Source: Collinsella sp.
Lineage (GTDB): Bacteria > Actinomycetota > Coriobacteriia > Coriobacteriales > Coriobacteriaceae
Assembly: GCA_022728415.1 (NCBI GenBank)
Contig: JAIJJM010000018.1
Coordinates: forward strand, 1-14,140
Reading direction: 5' to 3'
Length of the DNA: 14,140 nt
The notes under the pieces are model-generated. The model made no database searches. It was not told the DNA's origin and worked only from the letters and a program-made list of their open reading frames with translations. This document shows, in pieces, positions 6,774 to 14,005 of the stretch (position 1 is the first letter of the stretch; each line of letters starts with the position of its first letter). Position numbers and translations under genes: made by a program.

Positions 6774-7088
6774 TCAGGGGGCGATAATGTAATAGCCTTT
6801 AAAATAGTCATCTATCTGACAGGATTGCCAGGGCGGAGCACAATGTTGGAACAGCGGTTTTTTGTAGTCACCAACCAGTTGCCATGAGTCCGAGTTATCC
6901 ATTCGTTCTGCAACCATTCTTCCGTTACGTTTCAGGATTTTTGGCGATTTCCAGTTATGTCTGGCGTTAATCATTTCTGTTGGCGTTGCGTATGCCGCTC
7001 CTGAATACAGCCATAGCTCTTTATGGCCATATACATCCTCAAGCTCCCGGACCACATCGTAAAATGATCTAAATGTTGGTTTACCCAT
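6774..7088 (-). CDS. Small protein of unknown function upstream of the HEPN gene
   Basis: A 104-residue protein starting MGKPTFRSFYDVVRELEDVYG; not recognised. It contains WLYSGAAYATPTEMINAR (about 27-44) and an aromatic C-terminus (DDYFKGYYIIAP), with no membrane segment. The frame opens ten codons earlier (7118), but the ATG at 7086-7088 is preferred because GAGGCGAGG lies directly upstream, resembling the leader of the HEPN gene. The distance to the HEPN gene (52 bp, same strand) suggests a two-gene unit, so it could be a partner or an antitoxin, but there is no direct evidence. A 10-bp inverted repeat is found 45-108 bp upstream. Confidence 0.6.
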   Translation of the reverse strand: MGKPTFRSFYDVVRELEDVYGHKELWLYSGAAYATPTEMINARHNWKSPKILKRNGRMVAERMDNSDSWQLVGDYKKPLFQHCAPPWQSCQIDDYFKGYYIIAP

Positions 7089-7132
7089 ACCTCGCCTCAA
7101 AAATAGTATCCGGTTCAATAGTCACGCAGAGT

Positions 7133-7196
7133 AATGATGACGCGCAGCACAACCCTGCTTCTGTCACGCGGATGATTTTCCCATGACGTCATCATT
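7133..7196. promoter_or_regulatory. 10-bp inverted repeat plus palindrome upstream of the small gene
   Basis: AATGATGACG at 7133-7142 is perfectly inverted at 7187-7196 (CGTCATCATT). The second arm overlaps a perfect palindrome ATGACGTCAT (7183-7192). Lying 45 bp upstream of the minus-strand gene at 7088, it could be an operator. No protein partner is evident. Confidence 0.35.
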
Positions 7197-7498
7197 TCAA
7201 GGGTGATAATAAGCAGCCACATAACCACGCCGTTAAATTACCGGAGAGCCGTTTTCGTCAGATCCGACTTTCCTGAATATCACAACTTTCCGGAAGTGTA
7301 CCACGCTGAGGAAATAATCATATCGCTGTTTTCCGCCCCTGCGCGGCGCATCAAAGGTCAGGGAAATAACACAACATATAGTGTCATTAGCAGCTGAACG
7401 AAATACCACAGTTGTGCTTACAGGAGGTGGCGTTGTGTGGGGGGAGAGGAAGATCCTGAACCACCAGAAACCGGATCTGACCAGGAAAAGAGAAAGAG
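7197..7498. other. Intergenic stretch without a convincing gene
   Basis: About 300 bases between the divergent minus-strand unit and kfrA. Short open frames exist but have no ribosome site or recognisable protein pattern. AGGAGGTGG at 7421-7429 looks like a strong ribosome site, yet no good reading frame follows. The promoter of the kfrA operon may lie in or just after this stretch. Confidence 0.4.
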
Positions 7499-7562
7499 TG
7501 TATGTAAGTTCTGTACTGTATGTATGGTATGTATGAATTGTATTGTATGTATTGTGTATTTT
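7499..7562. repeat. GTATG-rich tract upstream of kfrA, probable operator region
   Basis: A low-complexity tract of TGTATG/GTATT units, including the tandem 9-mer GTATGTATG at 7518-7526 and 7527-7535, about 50-115 bp before the kfrA start. KfrA of IncP plasmids represses its own promoter by binding upstream DNA, so this is a reasonable candidate operator. Its base composition contrasts sharply with the GC-rich gene that follows. Confidence 0.45.
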
Positions 7563-7612
7563 TCATACCGGGCATACGATGGCGCCATTCCCTGAGAAAC
7601 CGGAGCCAGACC

Positions 7613-8212
7613 ATGACATCCCTCTCCCCGGACACCGTCCGCCGCATTGAAGACGCCGCCGCCGCCCTGATCGCCGCCGGCACCCCGAACCCGACCAACG
7701 AGCAGGTCCGTCAGCACCTCGGCGGCGGCTCCCTGTCCCACATCTCCCCGGTGATGCGCGCGTTCCGCGCCCGCCAGCGCGAGCAGGCCACGCCCCTGCC
7801 GCCGGAGCTGGCGCAGCTGCTGACCGGCCAGCTGGGGCTGCTGTGGCAGGCGGCCGTGAAACAGGCTGAAGCCGGGGCCCTGGCGGCGCGCGAGCAGGCC
7901 GACGACGACATTGCCCGGGCCGACAAGGAGCGGGATGAGGCGCTGGCGAACGTGGCCGCGCTGGAAAGCGAGCTGGCGGTGCTGCGCGAGGTGGTGGCCG
8001 AACGTGACCGCCTGCTGCAGGAGGTACGCGAGCTGCGCGCGGAGGCGCTGCCGCTGCGCGAGCAGGTGGCCCGCCTGACCGCCACCGGCGAACACCTGGC
8101 GGCGCAGCTGCAGGACACGAAGGCGGAGCTGAAGGAAGCCCGGGAGGACGGCCGCCAGCTTCAGACCGAACTGCTGGCTCTGGCCCGCCAGGACGGGAAG
8201 GTGAAGAAATGA
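7613..8212 (+). CDS. kfrA: KfrA-like DNA-binding protein with long coiled coil
   Basis: A 199-residue protein with the KfrA N-terminal DNA-binding region (about residues 5-60: DTVRRIEDAAAALIAAG, then PTNEQVRQHLGGGSLSHISPVMRAFR). An almost unbroken Ala/Glu/Arg/Leu-rich coiled coil follows from about 85 to 190. KfrA of IncP plasmids is an autoregulated, coiled-coil protein thought to support stable inheritance; this copy is shorter than IncP KfrA. The frame is open from 7520, but the ATG at 7613 is chosen because it begins the conserved domain and has CGGAG upstream. The gene is strikingly GC-rich with GC3-biased codons, unlike its neighbours. Its TGA overlaps the next ATG (ATGA, 8209-8212), so it heads a coupled operon. 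Confidence 0.82.
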   Translation: MTSLSPDTVRRIEDAAAALIAAGTPNPTNEQVRQHLGGGSLSHISPVMRAFRARQREQATPLPPELAQLLTGQLGLLWQAAVKQAEAGALAAREQADDDIARADKERDEALANVAALESELAVLREVVAERDRLLQEVRELRAEALPLREQVARLTATGEHLAAQLQDTKAELKEAREDGRQLQTELLALARQDGKVKK

Positions 8213-8829
8213 GACAGGAAAGAGTATTACGTATAAAGGCATTTCGACGGGCACTGGAGCTTGGTGGCGGTGAACGGGCTGACGGGTGTCGTCATTTTCC
8301 CCGCTGGAAAACGGAACTGAGGAATTTCCCGCACAGCAGCTGCGACTTAGCCAGCAATACTCTGGCGTACTACCTCAAGGAACGAGAGAGATGCCATCCG
8401 TGCATCATTTTTATGGAAGGGAACGCTGGCTTTCATGAAGCGGAAAACTCAACAGTTCACGGGCATGTCATCGTATTGCTGGACGGAGAGTACATCGATT
8501 TGACGCTGGATCAATTCGACGAATATCCGGACTACATTCCTTACGAACCTGTCGAATCTGACGGGCAGATTGGTAAGCTGTTGCGTAATATCATGAAGCA
8601 TGAGGACCCGGTAAAAACCCGCCAGATTGATCTCGATGGTGGCGAAGAGCTGTATGCCTGGTTACGCGATACCGCCGACGAAGTGCTGGCAGCAGATCCG
8701 GAATGGCAGGCCCGGGAACGGTCGATAGAAGAAGCAAGGGAAGCCGCTATTACGGTGTTCCCGTTTCTGTCTGACGTGCAAAAAACTGAGTGCGAACAGG
8801 GCCCGGACAGTCAGGAGGCTGCCAGATGA
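8209..8829 (+). CDS. Putative papain/transglutaminase-fold protein (Cys-His-Asp)
   Basis: A 206-residue protein of no named family known to me. The pattern LRNFPHSSCDLASNTLAYYL, a gap, then HGHVIVLLDGEYIDLTLDQF resembles uncharacterised bacterial proteins with a papain-like or transglutaminase-like fold. Cys45 heads a helix, His86 starts a strand and Asp97 lies in the next one, giving a Cys-His-Asp triad. That would suit a peptidase, amidase or transacylase; substrate unknown. The C-terminal 60 residues are acidic and helical (ELYAWLRDTADEVLAADPEWQ), perhaps a partner-binding part. The start overlaps the kfrA stop and the stop overlaps the DUF2971 start, both as ATGA, so it is translated in a chain with these genes. 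Confidence 0.7.
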   Translation: MRQERVLRIKAFRRALELGGGERADGCRHFPRWKTELRNFPHSSCDLASNTLAYYLKERERCHPCIIFMEGNAGFHEAENSTVHGHVIVLLDGEYIDLTLDQFDEYPDYIPYEPVESDGQIGKLLRNIMKHEDPVKTRQIDLDGGEELYAWLRDTADEVLAADPEWQARERSIEEAREAAITVFPFLSDVQKTECEQGPDSQEAAR

Positions 8830-9614
8830 AGATTTATCATTACACTGACCTGAACGGCCTGAAGGGCATCATCGAATCAGGCTCACTGTGGGCGACGCAC
8901 TTTTCCTTTCTCAATGACAGTAATGAGCTGAGTCACGGCATGAACTGCCTTGAGAATGCCCTGCAGTACCTGAGGGACGACTTTAACCCGAAAACCCTTA
9001 AGTTCATCGAACAGGCACTGACGCACTTCAGAATGCACCGGGCAGCTCACGTCTATAACCTTTCGTTCTGTCTCGAACCCGACCTGTTAAGCCAGTGGCG
9101 GGGTTATGGGAGCTCTCAGGGCGTGTGCCTGGAATTTGATGATGAAGAGCTGCTTGCCTCGCTGGAATTAACTCATTATCAGGTGTTTAAAAACCGGGTA
9201 CTCTATACCAAAGAGGATTCCACGGTTGAAGCCCGGAACGAAATCCTCGCCTTCTTTCGTCAGCCACATGTTCAGGCGGCAATAAATGCAGATGTAATGC
9301 ATGAGATGATTCAGGCAACCAGACTGGCACACAGCCTGCCGCCTTTTTTCAAGAATGACGGTTTCAAAGAGGAGCAGGAGTTCAGGATGGTAATCCTTCC
9401 GGACAGCCCTTTTGAGGGTGTCAATTTTCGTGTCAATGACAGCGGTCTGGTACCATATCTGATCATTAAAGCAAAAGACAAGCTGCCACTGACAAACGTC
9501 AGAATTGGTCCCCGCAGTAACAGAGCAATGATGATGGACGGGATTTCATTCCTGTTGCAGAGCAGGGGGTATACCAGTACACGGATTTCGTTTACTGAGA
9601 CGCCGTTCCGGTAA
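8826..9614 (+). CDS. DUF2971-family protein
   Basis: A 262-residue protein matching the DUF2971 pattern: KIYHYTDLNGLKGIIESGSLWAT near the N-terminus, then FLNDSNELSHG, LLSQWRGYGSSQGVCLEFD around residue 90, and FKEEQEFRMVI around 190. DUF2971 proteins are uncharacterised and common in accessory and defence regions. The N-terminal arrangement (HYT, then L..I...G.LW, then ND..E) resembles ADP-ribosyltransferase-like DarT proteins, but this is only a visual likeness. The longer frame from 8790 is rejected because the ATG at 8826 overlaps the upstream stop (ATGA) and begins at the conserved motif. It is third in the kfrA operon; the Abi_C gene follows 35 bp later. Confidence 0.8.
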   Translation: MKIYHYTDLNGLKGIIESGSLWATHFSFLNDSNELSHGMNCLENALQYLRDDFNPKTLKFIEQALTHFRMHRAAHVYNLSFCLEPDLLSQWRGYGSSQGVCLEFDDEELLASLELTHYQVFKNRVLYTKEDSTVEARNEILAFFRQPHVQAAINADVMHEMIQATRLAHSLPPFFKNDGFKEEQEFRMVILPDSPFEGVNFRVNDSGLVPYLIIKAKDKLPLTNVRIGPRSNRAMMMDGISFLLQSRGYTSTRISFTETPFR

Positions 9615-9649
9615 ATTCAGTTAAGAAGCACAAACTTCTAGGGATCAGT

Positions 9650-10390
9650 ATGTTGAATAAAGTTTCACAAATTAATTTGGCCAAAATACTGGCTGAAAAA
9701 TTTAACGAAGGTGACTGGCAGGAGCTGTTTGCTGTTACAGATTGTGAAGACGTTCCGGAAGGACTAAATCAATTCTACCGGCATGTTCACTGGGACAACC
9801 CTGAGCTGAAAGGGGTGGCCATCGCTGCCATAGAAAGCACTCTGGCCAGGGACGCTGATAATCTTTCTAAGATCTGGGCGCTGGATAATGTTCAACGCTT
9901 TATCAGCATTGCCAATACTGAGTTATTCAATGAAATAAAGAACATTGTGAATCAGAACGGGCAAAGAAATGTTTCGGCAGCACCAGTGAAAAATGTAAAT
10001 GAAAACATTTACCAGGCCTTAGAAGATGCGGAAGTGTTGCTTAAAAATAATGGGCCACACCGGGCATATGATCGTGTTCATACAGCTCTTCATGCTTCAT
10101 TAAGACAAATGTGTGCCAACCATGGAATTGCGACCAATAGTACAAATGATAATGTTCCAGGCTTGCTTTCCCTGATAACTGCACATCTCAAAGACCTGCC
10201 TGATGATGGAAGAAATGAAGATGTGTTTAAAATGTTGAGATCATCTGCCGCAATACTTCATGGGATCAATAACCTGCGTAACAATTACAGCATGGCCCAT
10301 CCTACTGAAACTTTGCTGAATGAAGCCGATGCCCGTTTTGCCATAAATCTGGTTCGTTCCATCATGACTTATGTTGATGAGTTGCTTTAG
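9650..10390 (+). CDS. Abortive infection (Abi_C, HEPN-type) protein
   Basis: A 246-residue protein whose C-terminal half (about 118-246) fits the abortive-infection C-terminal family: ALEDAEVLLKNNGPHRAYDRVHTALHASLRQMC, then a predicted helix, then GINNLRNNYSMAHPTE with Arg210 and His217 forming an R-x6-H HEPN motif, then a final helix ending near YVDELL. Such proteins are linked to phage exclusion and probably act on RNA. Residues 1-110 form a separate helical region that I do not recognise. The ribosome site is weak (AGGGA). The 35-bp gap before it holds a small hairpin (AGAAG 9624-9628, CTTCT 9635-9639), so its expression may be lower than, or separate from, the coupled genes upstream. Confidence 0.75.
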   Translation: MLNKVSQINLAKILAEKFNEGDWQELFAVTDCEDVPEGLNQFYRHVHWDNPELKGVAIAAIESTLARDADNLSKIWALDNVQRFISIANTELFNEIKNIVNQNGQRNVSAAPVKNVNENIYQALEDAEVLLKNNGPHRAYDRVHTALHASLRQMCANHGIATNSTNDNVPGLLSLITAHLKDLPDDGRNEDVFKMLRSSAAILHGINNLRNNYSMAHPTETLLNEADARFAINLVRSIMTYVDELL

Positions 10391-10451
10391 TTTTAATAAA
10401 AATATGAGACTCACAGCGAACAGATAGAACTTCAACGAAGAAGTGAAGTAC

Positions 10452-10491
10452 GGCCAGAATTTCGAGCTCTGGCCCTCCGGAAGATGCCGGA
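10452..10491 (+). terminator. Two hairpins after the Abi_C gene
   Basis: GGCCAGA (10452-10458) pairs with TCTGGCC (10468-10474), followed by TCCGG (10476-10480) and CCGGA (10487-10491). They lie about 60-100 bp after the stop of the Abi_C gene, between convergent genes. There is no U-run, so termination is possible but not certain. Confidence 0.35.
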
Positions 10492-10548
10492 CAGACGCAT
10501 CATCCTGTCGCGGCCGCTTCCATTTTTGTGTGTACTCAACCTGCCGGA

Positions 10549-11458
10549 TCAGGATGGCGGCAGGATTTGCACCCGATGTTCCAGCCGCCTTGCCTCTTCC
10601 TGATCCCGGTATTCCCTCGCCTTTTTCATCATTTCTGCCGTTGGCTCCTGCAGTTTGTCCAGAAACTCCTTAGATCGTTTAGCCACCGACTGAAGGGAGA
10701 CACTGTCCGTCCTGCCGGTATTGCGATTGGTGTAAACCAGGCGGGAACAGATACCGCGCAATACGAACTGAAATCCAACCATATTGGGCATGATCTGCAG
10801 CTTTTGTTTACCGGTTTTGCAGTTATATCCCAGTTCGTCAAAGTGGGTCATCGCCCAGGACAACGCATCGGTAATCAATTCAATGTAACGGCGGTCCCCC
10901 AGGGTATGAACGCGCGCAAGCAGCTCACTGCAGACCTCACTGAACAGAGATGAGGACCTTCCATCATGGGCTTCGAGGCGGGCACGCCACGCTTTTTCAG
11001 CCAGTTCATTATCGAACAGGCTTGCCAGATTCAGTAGCAGCGGGTAACGAAAGGGGGTCCAGTAGGCAACCCTGGGCACTGCAGGATTCATCCCCTGATC
11101 GAAGAACGAAATAATGGCGTGATCCCGTTTAACGACCTGCCAGACATCAAACCGTATCCGGTGCTTCTTCTGCAGGACAAGCAGCGTATCAACCACCTCA
11201 TCAAGGCGGTGCATGCCAAGCTCTGCGGCGTGCAGACGCTGTACTTGTCAACGCCACGATCTTTGACCGTCTTATATCGACAGAGTTATCCGGCATGGTG
11301 TCAATCCGTTCACAATTTTTCCATCGGAGCAGCCTACCACCGGTGATAACCAGACTTTGCCTGTAGTCTGTATACACAAACCCTGGCATTGAAACACGCA
11401 TATGAGGTGTACTTCGGAATATGACCGTGCGCTCAGGAAGTACGGCAGATTCCGTCAA
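10549..11458 (-). pseudogene. Unrecognised gene, probably interrupted by a frameshift near 11245
   Basis: The largest open piece (10549-11214) encodes 221 residues with a protein-like composition (RFDVWQVVKRDHAIISFFDQG, VPRVAYWTPFRYPLLLNLASLFDNELAEKAWRAR) and a basic C-terminal helix. It has no ribosome site at its first ATG, and its frame continues upstream as QRLHAAELG before a TGA at 11248-11250. In another frame, 11458-11240 reads FVYTDYRQSLVITGGRLLRW and NSVDIRRSKIVALT, preceded by AGGT and a TTG start. One extra base near 11240-11255 would account for the break; restoring it would give about 300 residues. I do not know the family. It sits beside the RepFIB origin, transcribed away from it. 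Alternatives are a genuine 221-residue gene or a sequencing error. Confidence 0.5.
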
Positions 11459-11495
11459 AAATTACCTGTAAAGACAGACTTCAGAAAAAACAGTG

Positions 11496-11539
11496 CTCGC
11501 CGCAGACCGGTGACCGGGCGAAGCCCGCGAACCGGCGAG
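11496..11539. other. GC-rich compound hairpin at the edge of the origin
   Basis: CTCGCCG (11496-11502) pairs with CGGCGAG (11533-11539), enclosing a second stem CGGGC/GCCCG (11515-11519 and 11523-11527) with a GAA loop. It lies upstream of the DnaA box and the interrupted gene. It could be a structural element of the origin or part of a leader transcript. No function is assigned. Confidence 0.4.
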
Positions 11540-11626
11540 GAAGCGCAATATATCTGTAGTTACAGTGAGCAGGTACGCCCTGAAGCCTTCATAATCGGTA
11601 TGTGTACGTTGTTTTTCTGGAATGAT

Positions 11627-11635
11627 TTATCCACA
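11627..11635 (+). promoter_or_regulatory. Consensus DnaA box (TTATCCACA)
   Basis: A perfect match to the stringent E. coli DnaA box, placed immediately before the GATC array and about 110 bp before the first RepB iteron. In iteron plasmids the host initiator DnaA binds such a box to help open the origin. Confidence 0.8.
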
Positions 11636-11647
11636 TATCCGGAGGCC

Positions 11648-11699
11648 CGATCCAGTAAACAGATCCATGAATGATCAACAAAGGATCCATTAAAGATCC
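11648..11699 (+). other. Phased GATC array, probable Dam-sensitive unwinding region of oriV
   Basis: Five GATC sites start at 11649, 11662, 11673, 11684 and 11695, spaced 13, 11, 11 and 11 bp. Each sits in a related heptamer (CGATCCA, AGATCCA, TGATCAA, GGATCCA, AGATCCC). The P1 plasmid origin has a comparable set of AGATCC-type repeats, methylated by Dam, where the strands open. Placement between the DnaA box and the iterons fits an origin. Confidence 0.65.
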
Positions 11700-11743
11700 C
11701 CATATCGCTGCAAACCTTGTCACTCATGGGCCGGGACCACGAT

Positions 11744-11851
11744 CACATAAGCTGTGGCATGTTACTGATAAACTGTAACAGGTTCATGATAAGCTGTATT
11801 CAGTAATCCATATACTGAAGTAAGTTAATGACATAAACTATGGTCAGTACG
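11744..11851 (-). repeat. RepFIB iterons upstream of repB
   Basis: Repeated core ATAARCTGT starts at 11747 and 11789 (ATAAGCTGT), 11768 (ATAAACTGT) and 11833 (ATAAACTAT), with a degenerate copy at 11810. Spacing is about 21-23 bp, two helical turns, as expected for RepB binding sites. The complement (ACAGCTTAT) is the orientation used downstream of repB. Four clear copies plus one weak copy are consistent with the five upstream repeats I recall for RepFIB. Confidence 0.82.
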
Positions 11852-11951
11852 TCAGACTCAGTTGTTAAATACAGGCTGCAGGTTTTTATTCAGTCAGTTA
11901 GCGGAGTTCTGACACACGATTTTCTGTTTATTCTTTTACTGTCCACAGGCT

Positions 11952-11963
11952 GGAGGCTTTCTG
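11952..11963 (+). promoter_or_regulatory. Ribosome site and in-frame CTG, likely true repB start
   Basis: GGAGG at 11952-11956 is followed four bases later by CTG (11961-11963), in frame with repB, adding 14 residues ([14 protein letters not shown]) before the GTG at 12003. The GTG has no properly spaced ribosome site. From memory, a CTG start was reported for the RepFIB initiator of P307. Confidence 0.55.
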
Positions 11964-12002
11964 GAAAACGAAAATTCAGACATCAAAAAACTGTTCGGCG
12001 AG

Positions 12003-12980
12003 GTGGATAAGTCGTCCGGTGAACTGGTGACACTGACACCAAACAATAACAACACCGTACAACCTGTGGCGCTGATGCGTCTGGGCGTTTTTGTACCGAC
12101 CCTTAAATCACTGAAGAACAGTAAAAAAAATACACTGTCACGTACTGATGCCACGGAAGAGCTGACACGTCTTTCCCTGGCCCGTGCTGAGGGATTCGAT
12201 AAGGTTGAGATCACTGGCCCCCGCCTGGATATGGATAACGATTTCAAGACCTGGGTGGGGATCATTCATTCCTTTGCCCGCCATAACGTGATTGGTGACA
12301 AAGTTGAACTGCCTTTTGTTGAGTTTGCAAAACTGTGTGGTATACCTTCAAGCCAGTCATCCCGCAGGCTACGTGAGCGCATCAGCCCTTCCCTGAAGCG
12401 CATTGCCGGTACCGTGATCTCGTTTTCCCGTACCGATGAGAAGCACACCCGGGAATACATCACCCATCTGGTACAGTCAGCCTACTACGATACTGAACGG
12501 GATATTGTTCAGTTACAGGCTGATCCCCGCCTTTTTGAACTGTACCAGTTTGACAGAAAGGTCCTTCTTCAGCTTAAGGCGATTAATGCCCTGAAGCGAC
12601 GGGAGTCCGCCCAGGCACTTTACACCTTTATAGAGAGCCTGCCCCGGGATCCGGCACCGATATCGCTGGCGCGGCTGCGTGCACGCCTCAATCTGAAGTC
12701 TCCGGTATTTTCCCAGAACCAGACGGTCAGACGGGCAATGGAGCAGTTACGCGAGATTGGATATCTTGATTACACGGAGATCCAGCGGGGGCGAACAAAA
12801 CTCTTCTGCATTCACTACCGGCGTCCCCGGTTAAAAGCACCGAATGATGAGAGTAAGGAAAATCCGTTGCCACCTTCACCTGCGGAAAAAGTTAGTCCGG
12901 AGATGGCGGAGAAGCTTGCCCTGCTTGAGAAACTGGGCATAACGCTGGATGACCTGGAAAAACTCTTCAAATCCCGCTGA
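12003..12980 (+). CDS. repB: RepFIB replication initiator RepB
   Basis: A 325-residue initiator of the Rep_3 family (paired winged helices), recognised as the RepFIB protein. It binds the flanking iterons to open the origin and to repress its own synthesis. Visible parts include [18 protein letters not shown] (77-94), [25 protein letters not shown] (103-127, first winged helix), [25 protein letters not shown] (190-214) and the second winged helix with [25 protein letters not shown] (225-249). The C-terminus is helical and charged. Coordinates begin at the GTG that gives the commonly annotated protein; an in-frame CTG at 11961 with a good ribosome site would give 339 residues and may be the real start. 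Iterons lie on both sides in opposite orientations. The gene looks intact. Confidence 0.93.
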   Translation: MDKSSGELVTLTPNNNNTVQPVALMRLGVFVPTLKSLKNSKKNTLSRTDATEELTRLSLARAEGFDKVEITGPRLDMDNDFKTWVGIIHSFARHNVIGDKVELPFVEFAKLCGIPSSQSSRRLRERISPSLKRIAGTVISFSRTDEKHTREYITHLVQSAYYDTERDIVQLQADPRLFELYQFDRKVLLQLKAINALKRRESAQALYTFIESLPRDPAPISLARLRARLNLKSPVFSQNQTVRRAMEQLREIGYLDYTEIQRGRTKLFCIHYRRPRLKAPNDESKENPLPPSPAEKVSPEMAEKLALLEKLGITLDDLEKLFKSR

Positions 12981-12981
12981 A

Positions 12982-13250
12982 CATAAACTGTAGTCAGTGA
13001 AGAGTGCTCCTTTACTGACTACAGCTTATATTATCAGGTACAGTGAGTGGTCTGCTCACTGCAGTTTATATTCAGTTTCCTGCAGTGCTGCCTGTGGCTG
13101 AGCTGCCATCTGCCTGTCCCTTACGTGAGTCACCCCGTAACCTGATGCTGAGGCATTGCTCCCTTCATAAAACATGACTTACTCACTACAGCTTATATAC
13201 ATGCTCCAGCTTATGTTATGTCTGTTCTGCTGACCACAGCTTATATAAGG
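12982..13250 (+). repeat. RepFIB iterons downstream of repB
   Basis: Six copies of a sequence close to CTGACTACAGCTTATATT: 12982-12998 (inverted), 13014-13034, 13054-13075, 13181-13200, 13200-13220 (shortened) and 13229-13250. The last five are in the orientation opposite to the upstream set. A repeat-free gap of about 105 bp (13076-13180) separates two clusters. In RepFIB such downstream repeats take part in copy-number control and incompatibility by titrating RepB. Confidence 0.85.
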
Positions 13251-13264
13251 AAGCGCGTATGCCG

Positions 13265-14005
13265 TCACCTCAGGGGAGGCAGTGTACGCAGGATCTCCGC
13301 AGCATCCCGCCCGTCACCGGTGAAAGGCACTGCCAGCGTGGCAGCCATATCCAGCGCAAACACTCTGGTATAAACCTCCATCGAACGTGGATCCCTGTGA
13401 CCGACCAGTGCCTGGATGACTTTCCGGGGCTGGCGGTGATAGAGCATGTGCATGATATAGCTGTGCCGGAAGGTATGTGGTGTGACCGGAATCGAAAAGT
13501 GTACCCCGTCAGCTTCGGCCCGTCTGACAGCCTGCTTCAGCCAGTTGCGCATGGTTTCGTCGGTCACGGCCCATAATGGTTCACGACGACGGGGCCGGGT
13601 GGTGATCATCCAGCTTTCCATCTGCCTGACATAGCTTATATCTGTCAGCGGAACCAGGCGCACTTCATCTTTTGGCGGGCGTCCGCGTCGCGCACGCACT
13701 TTTTCGGACAGGATCTGCACAAACGGTCTTACTCCATCCAGGTCAAATGATTCCGGTGTCAGCATCCGGGCTTCGCCAATACGCATTCCGGTATTCCAGA
13801 GGGTGGCGAACAGCATATGGTGACGCTGATCCGGCATATAGAAAAGAAGGGCACTCACTTCCGGGGCCAGCAGGTAGGCCGGTGTGGCCCCCGTGGAAGT
13901 GGCCATTCTTCTCAGGGAGAGCGCTGTTGCAAAATCCACCCCCGGCGCAATGGGTAACAGGGAGACGCGTTCTGGTGAATTCAGCAGGGGAATGACATTG
14001 TTCAT
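13265..14005 (-). CDS. RepFIB-linked tyrosine recombinase/integrase
   Basis: A 246-residue tyrosine recombinase in the place where RepFIB plasmids carry an int gene, convergent with repB beyond the iterons. Catalytic residues: Arg75 in [10 protein letters not shown], His177 and Arg180 in [14 protein letters not shown], His203 in [11 protein letters not shown], nucleophile Tyr212 in VYTRVF. It is clearly paralogous to the ResD-like protein at 5115-5897: both share [20 protein letters not shown] or LLATLWNTG, and the TPHTFRHSY block. Probable role is site-specific resolution of multimers or recombination near the origin; its target site is unknown. The ATG at 14003-14005 is the first in frame. 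A CCATCCATAA 10-mer precedes both recombinase genes. Confidence 0.88.
   Translation of the reverse strand: MNNVIPLLNSPERVSLLPIAPGVDFATALSLRRMATSTGATPAYLLAPEVSALLFYMPDQRHHMLFATLWNTGMRIGEARMLTPESFDLDGVRPFVQILSEKVRARRGRPPKDEVRLVPLTDISYVRQMESWMITTRPRRREPLWAVTDETMRNWLKQAVRRAEADGVHFSIPVTPHTFRHSYIMHMLYHRQPRKVIQALVGHRDPRSMEVYTRVFALDMAATLAVPFTGDGRDAAEILRTLPPLR

Noticed and set aside
7203..7397. 64-residue plus-strand frame before kfrA
   Set aside because: No ribosome site, no protein pattern, and it ends before a separate operator-like tract.
7518..7562. CRISPR-like repeats in the GTATG tract
   Set aside because: Units are too short and contiguous, with no spacers; it is simple-sequence repetition.
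7418..8254. Long minus-strand open frames (to 278 residues) opposite kfrA
   Set aside because: GC-rich sequence with few stops. The proteins are repetitive Arg/Leu/Gln/Ser, with no ribosome site, and mirror the kfrA coiled coil.
10528..10953. Plus-strand frame of 141 residues opposite the unknown minus-strand gene
   Set aside because: The minus-strand frame has the more protein-like composition; this one lacks a ribosome site and a pattern.
11862..11890. Candidate repB promoter (TTGTTA, 17 bases, TTTATT)
   Set aside because: Both boxes match consensus poorly, so I did not list it as a feature, though a repB promoter is expected in this stretch.
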